Shown: positions 1-5,472 of the stretch, one piece after another
Position numbering within the stretch: position 1 is the stretch's first letter
Layout: each line of letters begins with the position of its first letter
DNA from: JANNGC01 sp043757045
GTDB taxonomy: Bacteria; Verrucomicrobiota; Verrucomicrobiia; Limisphaerales; SIBH01
Reading direction: 5' to 3'
Length of the DNA stretch: 16,007 nucleotides
NCBI GenBank assembly: GCA_043757045.1
Contig: JAYVQC010000237.1
Span: forward strand, 1 to 16,007
Translations under genes and position numbers: made by a program
Notes under the pieces: model-generated
What the model was told of the DNA's origin: nothing
Database searches by the model: none
The model's input: the letters and a program-made list of their open reading frames with translations, nothing else

Positions 1-129
1 CCGCCGGTAGCCCTCCACCAACTCGCCGGCCGGTTCTTTGGCCATCATCTCGCCTTGCCGGAGCTTCTTTTCTTCGCCGCTCTTGGATTCCGCTGGCTCG
101 TCCTTTTCAATCGCGAAGTGCTTGAACAA
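1..129 (-). CDS. Partial unknown gene running off the left edge
   Basis: An open minus-strand frame follows vsr and leaves the window at base 1. It opens after a TGA within the vsr 3' end. It could start at TTG 129, overlapping the last codons of vsr, or at the tandem ATG codons at 48 and 45, which have an AAGGCGAG sequence just upstream. The visible translation is highly charged and Lys/Glu-rich, then reads MMAKEPAGELVEGYRR to the edge. I do not recognise the family. Its position directly after vsr in the same direction suggests it belongs to the same restriction-modification operon. This is weak evidence, because only up to 43 codons are visible and the true start is undecided. Confidence 0.35.
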   Translation of the reverse strand, partial: MFKHFAIEKDEPAESKSGEEKKLRQGEMMAKEPAGELVEGYRR

Positions 130-520
130 TCCGTTTCAACGTCCGTTCCGCCCGCTGCCGTGCAAGAGCACATTCCCAAATCCGCAAGACTGTCCAACCT
201 GTCGCGCGAAGCGCACGGGAAACCGTTCGGTCACGCTTGGCATTTCGAGCGAGTTTTGCCTTCCAAAACGTGACGCGAGTTTTCGGCGTCCGCCCGTGTC
301 GCGGGCATCCGTGCCAAAAGCAGCCGTCCACAAACACCGCAACCTGCTCCCCGCGAAAAACGAAATCTGGCTTGCCTGGCAGCGGCACTCCACGCCGCCA
401 GCCGGTGATACGGTGTTCGCGCATCAGCTCAACGAGCCGCAATTCTGTCGCGAGGTTTCCGCGCGAGCGCACAAGCGACATCCGCTCCGAGCGTTCAGCG
501 GTAGTGAGTGTGTCCGCCAC
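107..520 (-). CDS. vsr: Very short patch repair endonuclease (Vsr)
   Basis: A 137-residue Vsr protein, normal length for the family. Vsr nicks DNA 5' of the T in T:G mismatches that arise when 5-methylcytosine deaminates, protecting cells that carry a C5-cytosine methyltransferase. Visible motifs: an N-terminal ERSERMSLVRSRG segment, GKPDF around residue 50 (D52 as the metal-binding Asp), VDGCFWHGCPRH at about 64-75 (the His/Cys core that also binds structural zinc), and a C-terminal helix-strand segment ending in LRIWEC. The start is GTG at 520, three bases after the stop of the Eco29kI-like remnant, with AAAGGG upstream; the protein aligns from its first residue, which supports this start. 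It looks intact although its likely partner methyltransferase at 2149-2739 is truncated. Family assignment is firm; activity is inferred. Confidence 0.93.
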   Translation of the reverse strand: MADTLTTAERSERMSLVRSRGNLATELRLVELMREHRITGWRRGVPLPGKPDFVFRGEQVAVFVDGCFWHGCPRHGRTPKTRVTFWKAKLARNAKRDRTVSRALRATGWTVLRIWECALARQRAERTLKRIVQALRD

Positions 521-523
521 GGC

Positions 524-880
524 CTAGCCCTTTGGCGGGTGTTTCTTGAAATGCTCGGTGATGTCCGCGCGAATCTCCGCCACGGTTTTTTTGCTGGGCG
601 TGTTCCCTTCTGAAGTCGCCCACGCGCGCGCCGCGTGGAGCGCGTCCCACGGAGAACGTTTGTTTGCGCGAGTCTCTGCGCTGTCTCCGTGCTTGCCGAA
701 GCCTTGGCAGACTTTCATTTCCTTGTTCCAGACCGGACGGAACCAATCAATGAGCAGGTCTTCCGCAGTTTCCACCCACGCGCTGCACGCAAAGGTGGCG
801 GGCGTCAGTCTCTGGATTGAATGCGGAGAGTTCTTGCCAATAGGGCGGAAGTCCGCGGAAATCACACTCATGCCAAACAC
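524..880 (-). pseudogene. C-terminal remnant of an Eco29kI-family (GIY-YIG) type II restriction endonuclease
   Basis: The 118-codon frame resembles the C-terminal half of Eco29kI-type endonucleases. The conserved block ETAEDLLIDWFRPVWN is followed by GFGKHGD, then KRSPWDALH, then an Arg-Ala-Trp-Ala block. In Eco29kI the corresponding Glu and Asn are active-site residues (from memory of the family), and both are present here. The N-terminal half with the GVYxLYY/YVGK strands and the Arg/His of the catalytic helix is absent; the family is usually a little over 200 residues. The frame opens at GTG 880 or ATG 871, and I see no trace of the missing half upstream, where an unrelated plus-strand gene lies. 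It ends three bases before vsr, so it was probably once the nuclease of a cytosine-methylating system. It is expected to be catalytically dead. Confidence 0.7.
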
Positions 881-1175
881 AATCCAAGACGTAGAAATTC
901 AAGTCGTCATCCAGTTTGGAGGGACAAAAGGTGAACAGTATCTTCACTCGTTTCTAACCGAGGCAGCGGCGGAGAAATTCATCCGGAGTGCCGATGAGGC
1001 GAGCTACCGATGCCTTGGCCCATTCCCCTTGCTTCTTCCCGGCATTCCTCAACTCACTGACGCGGCGAAGAAAACTGTCGATTGGCTCAATTCAAACGGT
1101 TTCCGGGACGCGCCACTAACAAATAACCTAAACTCCGCACTCGCTCAGGTTGAACGCGAATATCCGATGAGTTAA
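870..1175 (+). CDS. Small hypothetical protein, opposite strand within the R-M cluster
   Basis: A 101-residue soluble protein starting at ATG 870, with GGAA about ten bases upstream as a weak ribosome site. The frame stays open further upstream, but only as a shadow of the endonuclease remnant, so I choose this start. I do not recognise the family. There are no membrane segments; the sequence begins MPNTIQDVEIQVVIQFGG and ends in VEREYPMS. The stretch is markedly AT-richer (about 42% GC in 881-940) than the core genes of the window. Its TAA overlaps the stop codon of the convergent SRA-Mrr gene, and its 5' end overlaps the start of the endonuclease remnant. It occupies the place where the missing N-terminal half of that endonuclease should be, so it may be part of an insertion or replacement. 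Confidence 0.55.
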   Translation: MPNTIQDVEIQVVIQFGGTKGEQYLHSFLTEAAAEKFIRSADEASYRCLGPFPLLLPGIPQLTDAAKKTVDWLNSNGFRDAPLTNNLNSALAQVEREYPMS

Positions 1176-2164
1176 GGCGTAATCAATCCGTGCACTTTGA
1201 CAGTGAGGGCGAAGTGGTAGCCATCTACGAGAACTATCGGCTGGCGTCCGCCGACTTGTGCTTCCGCCAGCGCCGCTCGCGAAAAATAGCTCGTGGTGAC
1301 AACCGCGCCTTGGGCGAACGGCTCAAGGCTCCCGCGCAACTCTGCGACCTCCCGGCGGCCTACGGTGTGAAGCCAGCGTTTCGCCTGCACTTGGACTCGG
1401 ACACCGGCAATCGGCCACTGAAGCGGGGAAACCCGAGCGTTCACATCAATGCCGTTGTCTTGCGTGTAGCGAGTAACGTTGACTTCGACAAAGCCAGTCC
1501 GCTCCAATGCGTGCTGAACAAGTAGTTCAAAACTACGAGGATCGAGTGCGAATATCTTGGCGCGCACACTTTCAACGGCGAAGGCGTTTGCACGAACCTC
1601 GGAGGCTGGTTGGATAATTTGTCCCGCATCCGCGCGGACTTCTCGTTCAGCGTCGAACTTGTAGTCAGCAAAAGCCGCGCTCGTTAGTGCTCGCTCATCG
1701 GCAACCCCAACCTTTGTGAACTCGACGCAGACGCGCAGTTCAAACAACCACACCTTTCGCAGCACTCCTTGGCGGTCAATTTGAGTGTCAGGATACACGC
1801 GAAGAAACTGGAGCAATCCGAGGAATTCCCATCGCCGAACTCCTGCTTTCCGCCGGTTCTCCGAAAGTCGAAAACCGTAAATCGGGAAGTGAGCGTTGGC
1901 CTGTGATGCCAAGCGTTTGTTCACGCCACCTAAAGACTGATCTCCTTGCAATCCCGCCGCCGCATAAACCAGAACGTCGCCCTCAATTCTATCGTGATAC
2001 GGATTCTCCCGCGCCACTTTTGCAGTTGGCACCGCTGTCAGTAACACGACTCGCCGCACTTGCCGTGTTTCATCAAGCGATACGCGGATGCCTCCCGCGT
2101 TCCCAACCGCAAGGTGCCGCTGTATCTCCTCAGCCGAATACTTTGCGCCTAGTTCAAACTGCAT
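1172..2164 (-). CDS. SRA/YDG-like domain fused to Mrr-type restriction endonuclease
   Basis: A 330-residue protein with two parts. Residues about 5-145 resemble the SRA/YDG-like modules that read modified or specific DNA: GGIRVS near 24-29, then NPYHDR, GLQGDQSLGGVNKRL and RRWEFLG. Residues about 205-325 form an Mrr catalytic domain of the PD-(D/E)XK type: DPRSFELLVQHALERTGF, D240 in NGID, and Q260-A-K262 in VQVQAKRW. Start is ATG 2164, where recognisable similarity begins; it lies inside the end of the truncated methyltransferase frame (overlap 2149-2164), so no separate ribosome site is visible and translation may depend on coupling. The gene may be a modification-dependent nuclease or the cleavage subunit of the adjacent C5-methyltransferase system. 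The frame is intact with all expected Mrr residues. The SRA-like assignment is the less certain half. Confidence 0.78.
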   Translation of the reverse strand: MQFELGAKYSAEEIQRHLAVGNAGGIRVSLDETRQVRRVVLLTAVPTAKVARENPYHDRIEGDVLVYAAAGLQGDQSLGGVNKRLASQANAHFPIYGFRLSENRRKAGVRRWEFLGLLQFLRVYPDTQIDRQGVLRKVWLFELRVCVEFTKVGVADERALTSAAFADYKFDAEREVRADAGQIIQPASEVRANAFAVESVRAKIFALDPRSFELLVQHALERTGFVEVNVTRYTQDNGIDVNARVSPLQWPIAGVRVQVQAKRWLHTVGRREVAELRGSLEPFAQGAVVTTSYFSRAALAEAQVGGRQPIVLVDGYHFALTVKVHGLITP

Positions 2165-2739
2165 TGGAGCGAGCCGATGTAGAAATACTTCGCAAAGGAT
2201 TCGCGCAGTAGTCCTTTGACGTTCTCGAACACGAAAGCGCGCGGTCGAATCTCGCGCACAGCACGCGCGGCCTCGGGAAAAAGGTTACGGCGGTCGCCCA
2301 TCGCGCCGTGCTTGCCGCCGATGGAAAACGGCTGGCACGGCGGGCCTCCGGAAACCAAATCTACTCGCCCATTCCAAGTTTTGAAATCTTGGTCACGGAC
2401 GTCGCCCTCGATGAGCGGCCAGTGACGCACAAGGTCGTAGCCGCGCCGTTGATTGGAGCGGATGGTCTCGCAAGCGTCGTGGTTGTATTCAAGCACGGCA
2501 TCGTGCTCAAAGCCCGCGTTGGACGCGGCAATTGCGAGTCCGCCTGCTCCCGCGAAAAGCTCAACGCAGCGCGGCGCGCGGCGCGGAGTTGGCTCCGCCG
2601 GTGTCTCGCGCAAGACACAAGACTTACCCGTAATCCATGCCTTGTGCTTGGATTCCGCTTCTTGCAGCGGCCATTTGCCAGCGCGCAGCTTTTGACGGTA
2701 AAGCGGTTTCGGCTTTTGTGTGGCGGCTTTCTTTTTCAT
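2149..2739 (-). pseudogene. Truncated C5-cytosine DNA methyltransferase (N-terminal half only)
   Basis: The 196-residue frame carries the front half of a C5-cytosine methyltransferase: motif I FAGAGG at 62-67 (SAM binding), motif IV GGPPCQPFS at 131-139 with catalytic Cys135, and motif VI FENVKGLL from about 171. After RESFAKYF it ends within a dozen residues. Motif VIII, the target-recognition domain and motifs IX-X, normally another 150 or more residues, are missing, so it should not methylate DNA. The last bases overlap the ATG of the SRA-Mrr gene, and no methyltransferase remnant appears in the other frames there, pointing to a deletion rather than a point frameshift. Start is ATG 2739 (Lys-rich MKKKAATQKPKP), 12 bases after the stop of the helicase-nuclease gene. 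The identity of the domain is firm. Confidence 0.88.
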
Positions 2740-2751
2740 CGCACGATTCGA

Positions 2752-4668
2752 TCATGCCAGAATCCCGGCCACGCTGTCGAGTGAGTTGGTTATGCTTTCG
2801 TTGTCGTCGTGGGGTTGGTCGGGCGCGTGTTCGCCGATGCCGATGGGCAGGATGATGTAGCCGTATCTCTTCCCCTCGGCGCGGCGCATCACGCGCCCGA
2901 CAGATTGGACGACATCAATAATGGATTTGCGGGGATTGAGAAACAGCACGGCGTCGAGCGCCGGCACGTCCACGCCTTCGGAAAGACAGCGGGCATTGGA
3001 GAGGATGCGGCAGGTGTTCTCCGGGGAAGCTGCCTTGAGCCAGTCGAGCCGGGCGTTGCGCTTGAGGGCGTCGTAAGTGCCGTCAACGTGATCGAGATGG
3101 CAGTCGAGAAGATTTTCCGCGTCGGGATGCGTCTCGCGATAGGCGGCGACAATCTGGCCGAACTTTTCGACGAAGGCTTTCGAGTCTTTGATGGAGCGAG
3201 AGAAGGCGACGGCGCGGCGCATGGGAGCGGCGTCGCCCTGCAAGTCGGCGTCGGTGGCGGTGGCCTGATCAAAGCGCTTGGCGAGACCGTTCCAGCAGCC
3301 GGTGATGCGTACGGCATCGTCGAGGTTCAGTTCATTGTTCGCGTCGGCAATCTGGCGCTGGAAAGTTTTGGAGACGTATTTCTCATCCACGGCGAGGACG
3401 AGCACCTTGTAGTCGGAGAGCAGGGATTTGCTGACGGCTTCGCCGAAACCGAGCCGGTGAAATTCCGTGCCGAACTGTTCGACGTTGTCCATCGAGCAGA
3501 GTTCAGCATCGGCCTGGCCAGCCTTCACCTTCGCTTCATCGCCATAAACCCGTGGCGTGGCGGTCATGTAGAGTCGCTTCTTCCCCTTGATGAATGCTGC
3601 GTCGTGGACTTTGACGAAATGGCTTTCGTCCTCGCCGCTCAACGTGACGCCGGTGGTGCGGTGCGCCTCGTCGCAGATGATGAGATCGAATTCCGGCAGT
3701 CCGGCCTTCTGCGCCGCCGCCACCGCGTCAATGGATTGGTAGGTGGAGAAGACGACGGTCATCTGCGCGGGCGTCTTCTTGCGCTCCGCCATGCTGTGAA
3801 TGGCGCGATGCTGACTGACAATCTGCCGCGCGGAAGTCGTGGCGGGAAACGCGAGGTCGTAGGTCGTGATGTCGCCCTTGTCGTCGTCTGTCTTGGCCGT
3901 GCGTTTGCCGATGGTCGTGTCTGAGCAGACGGCAAGGCTGTGGAGGGGGCGGGCGGATTCAGCGGTCCATTCGCGCAAGCTTTGCGACATCAGCGAGAGC
4001 GACGGCACGAGGAACAGAATGTGGCCGGTGGGCGCAATCTTTTCGGCAATGCGCAGCGCGGTGAAAGTCTTGCCCGTGCCGCACGCCATGATGAGTTTGC
4101 CCCGGTCGGCTTCGGCGAATCCCTTGAGTACGTCGCCGATGGCGGCGGCCTGGTGTTCACGGGTTTTCTTTTGCGCGCGAAGCGATAGGTCTTGCGGATG
4201 CTGGAGACTGAACTTTGACCAGTCAATCGGGCTGGCGTCGAGGTCGCGAACGGTCAGGCGCGTGACGGGCTTGGATTGATTCGCCAGCGCGTGCTCGGCG
4301 TTCTTCCCCCACTTGTCCGTGGTGGAGACGATCATGCAGGACGTGAACAGTTCCTTGCCTGACGCCGTAAAGAACGAGTCTATGTCCTCCTTCGCAATCG
4401 TGTGTTCGGGCAGGAAGAATTTGCACTGCACGGCGCAGAACTCGCCCGTCGCGCGCTCCTCCGCCACCACGTCAATGCCCACGTCGCCGACGTTCCCCTT
4501 GCGCGGCCACTCGTTCCACATCCACACGCGGGAGAACCGTTCGGCGTAGATGGGGTCGAGTTCAAGGTAACGGCAGATGAGCCGCTCGAAGCGGTCGCCG
4601 AGATCACGGTTGGAAGACGCAGCCTCGCGGAAATGCGCGAGCACGTCATGGATCGAAATTTTCGCCAT
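2752..4668 (-). CDS. Type ISP-like restriction nuclease-helicase, lacking methyltransferase and specificity domains
   Basis: A 638-residue protein matching the first third of type ISP restriction enzymes (LlaGI/LlaBIII class), which are normally about 1,500-1,600 residues in one chain. Residues 1-150 are an Mrr-like PD-(D/E)XK nuclease (GID with D65, VQCK with Q81 and K83). Residues about 165-610 are a superfamily 2 ATPase: Walker A ACGTGKT at 195-201, DEAH at 333-336, MTATPR near 370, and the motif VI region QSVGRVMRR near the end. Soon after YGYIILPIGI the protein ends with an unrelated-looking tail, before the coupler, N6-adenine methyltransferase and target-recognition domains. Without these, site-specific restriction by the usual mechanism is not expected. 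It may be a relic, or an ATP-dependent nuclease working alone. It is the first gene of the minus-strand cluster; a large inverted repeat covers its start codon. Confidence 0.82.
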   Translation of the reverse strand: MAKISIHDVLAHFREAASSNRDLGDRFERLICRYLELDPIYAERFSRVWMWNEWPRKGNVGDVGIDVVAEERATGEFCAVQCKFFLPEHTIAKEDIDSFFTASGKELFTSCMIVSTTDKWGKNAEHALANQSKPVTRLTVRDLDASPIDWSKFSLQHPQDLSLRAQKKTREHQAAAIGDVLKGFAEADRGKLIMACGTGKTFTALRIAEKIAPTGHILFLVPSLSLMSQSLREWTAESARPLHSLAVCSDTTIGKRTAKTDDDKGDITTYDLAFPATTSARQIVSQHRAIHSMAERKKTPAQMTVVFSTYQSIDAVAAAQKAGLPEFDLIICDEAHRTTGVTLSGEDESHFVKVHDAAFIKGKKRLYMTATPRVYGDEAKVKAGQADAELCSMDNVEQFGTEFHRLGFGEAVSKSLLSDYKVLVLAVDEKYVSKTFQRQIADANNELNLDDAVRITGCWNGLAKRFDQATATDADLQGDAAPMRRAVAFSRSIKDSKAFVEKFGQIVAAYRETHPDAENLLDCHLDHVDGTYDALKRNARLDWLKAASPENTCRILSNARCLSEGVDVPALDAVLFLNPRKSIIDVVQSVGRVMRRAEGKRYGYIILPIGIGEHAPDQPHDDNESITNSLDSVAGILA

Positions 4669-4715
4669 GCAGACAGCCTGAATTCTCTCGCGCGAGAATC
4701 AGTGCTGTCTGATGG
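4665..4715. repeat. Long imperfect inverted repeat over the start codon of the type ISP-like gene
   Basis: The arms CAGACAGC (4670-4677) and GCTGTCTG (4704-4711) pair perfectly. They extend inward as CTGA-A-TTCTC against GAGAATCAG with single-base bulges, and outward as CCAT (4665-4668) against ATGG (4712-4715) with one bulge. The core 4686-4697, TCTCGCGCGAGA, is a perfect 12-base palindrome. The outer left arm includes the ATG of the minus-strand gene at 4668. In its mRNA the start codon would therefore sit at the foot of the hairpin. It could be a translational lock, an operator, or a dispersed palindromic element. Confidence 0.75.
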
Positions 4716-4723
4716 GGACTGTC

Positions 4724-4798
4724 TCCAAGGGAACAAGTGCCAAAACAAATGGGACGTGCTTACTCACGTCCCACTACAGGCACTCGTATGCCCTTGGA
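4724..4798. repeat. Nested three-stem inverted repeat
   Basis: Three concentric stems: TCCAAGGG (4724-4731) with CCCTTGGA (4791-4798); AGTGCC (4736-4741) with GGCACT (4779-4784); and TGGGACGTG (4750-4758) with CACGTCCCA (4765-4773) around a six-base loop. All pairs are exact. It lies in the divergent spacer between the type ISP-like gene and hicB. A structured RNA, a regulatory leader or a palindromic mobile element would each fit. Confidence 0.72.
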
Positions 4799-4850
4799 AG
4801 AACGCTTTGGGCACGCCCCGGTCGGGGCGTGCTTGAGCGCTGTCTTCCAA
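4794..4850. repeat. GC-rich hairpin sharing an arm with the preceding nested repeat
   Basis: The inner stem GCACGCCCCG (4811-4820) pairs exactly with CGGGGCGTGC (4823-4832) over a two-base spacer. The outer stem TTGGAAGA (4794-4801) pairs exactly with TCTTCCAA (4843-4850), and CGCT (4803-4806) with AGCG (4836-4839) between them. Bases 4794-4798 belong both to this outer stem and to the outer stem of the previous structure, so the two cannot form together. That is an attenuator-like arrangement, though it may be accidental. Confidence 0.7.
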
Positions 4851-5041
4851 AGTGAAATTACGAGTTTCGTAGTGGACAGCAGCCGAAGCCGCGAAATTGA
4901 TTTTTGGTTAAATTGTTTCTGGTCGTTTTGTTTTTCCGAACGGGGAGAAAGTAATGGGCGCGGCGAAGTGGGAACAATCTTTCATTCACGGCGCAAAGGG
5001 ACATTGCCAGAGGACGGGCGGAAAGGCAGTGTGGAGGCGCA
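4851..5041. other. AT-rich leader before hicB; no gene seen
   Basis: Between the hairpins and hicB the sequence turns AT-rich (about 4896-4940, rich in TTT and AAATT) and has no convincing reading frame. It is the likely place for the hicBA promoter and possibly for a divergent promoter, but I cannot pick out a clear -35/-10 pair. The last bases hold a strong ribosome site, GGAGG at 5033-5037, four bases before the hicB ATG. Confidence 0.4.
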
Positions 5042-5260
5042 ATGGAAATCACGTTCCAAGTTGATCCTTGCCACGAGACCGGTGGTTTCGTGGCGCGCTG
5101 GGATGCACCAAAAGGCGGCGGCATCACCACGCAGGGCGACACGCTGGCGGAGTTGCAATCCATGATCACCGACGCCATTCAGGGCTACTTTCTCGACCAA
5201 CCAAAACCCGCGCGCGTCCGGCTGCACTTCAGCGAAGATCCGGTGCTGGCCGTGGTGTGA
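5042..5260 (+). CDS. hicB: HicB-family antitoxin
   Basis: A 72-residue protein with the partial RNase H-like HicB fold: a first strand (MEITFQVDP), GGFVARW near residue 14, GGGITTQGDTLAEL (the usual turn and helix start), and helix ITDAIQGYF. HicB binds and neutralises HicA and often represses its own operon. This short form has no C-terminal helix-turn-helix or ribbon-helix-helix domain, so DNA binding, if any, must rely on something else. Start ATG 5042 is supported by GGAGG four bases upstream. The gene order hicB-hicA is the reverse of classical hicAB but common. The GTG of hicA overlaps the TGA stop, indicating coupled translation. The pair sits beside a decayed restriction cluster. Confidence 0.87.
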   Translation: MEITFQVDPCHETGGFVARWDAPKGGGITTQGDTLAELQSMITDAIQGYFLDQPKPARVRLHFSEDPVLAVV

Positions 5261-5472
5261 AAATTCCGCGCGACGTCAACGGAACCGAAGCGGTGCGCGC
5301 GCTCAAGAGGTTGGGCTTTGAATTTCAACGGCAGACTGGTTCCCACGTCATCCTGCGTTGTGGGCCAAGAACGGTAGTGGTTCCTCAGCACAAACCGATC
5401 AAGCCTGGAACGCTCAAAGGACTCATCGAACAAGCCGGCCTCACCGTCGAGGAGTTCGTGGCGCAACTTTGA
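5257..5472 (+). CDS. hicA: HicA-family mRNA interferase toxin
   Basis: A 71-residue HicA toxin, a double-stranded RNA-binding-like fold that cleaves mRNA. The sequence shows the typical start KIPRDVNGTEAVRALKRLG, the catalytic His30 in QTGSHVIL, the basic strand TVVVPQHKPIKPGTLKGLI, and a C-terminal helix (TVEEFVAQL). Start is GTG 5257, which shares GTGA with the hicB stop; this start gives the normal family length and N-terminus. There is no obvious separate ribosome site, consistent with translational coupling to the antitoxin. All key residues are present, so the toxin looks functional. The following gene begins at or within its stop codon. Confidence 0.9.
   Translation: MKIPRDVNGTEAVRALKRLGFEFQRQTGSHVILRCGPRTVVVPQHKPIKPGTLKGLIEQAGLTVEEFVAQL

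Noticed and set aside
2149..2260. Simple frameshift as the cause of the methyltransferase truncation
   Set aside because: Other frames downstream show no motif VIII, target-recognition or IX-X sequence; the next residues already belong to the SRA-Mrr protein, so a deletion fits better.
2809..3924. A 371-codon plus-strand frame opposite the helicase gene
   Set aside because: The opposite strand carries exact nuclease and helicase motifs, while this frame has Val/Gly/Asp-rich sequence without recognisable domains.
5358..5468. Upstream extension of the spermidine-synthase-like protein to 925 residues
   Set aside because: The extra 37 residues overlap hicA in another frame, are Arg/Thr/Ser-rich, and precede a normal N-terminal membrane segment; the start is more likely at 5469 or 5481.
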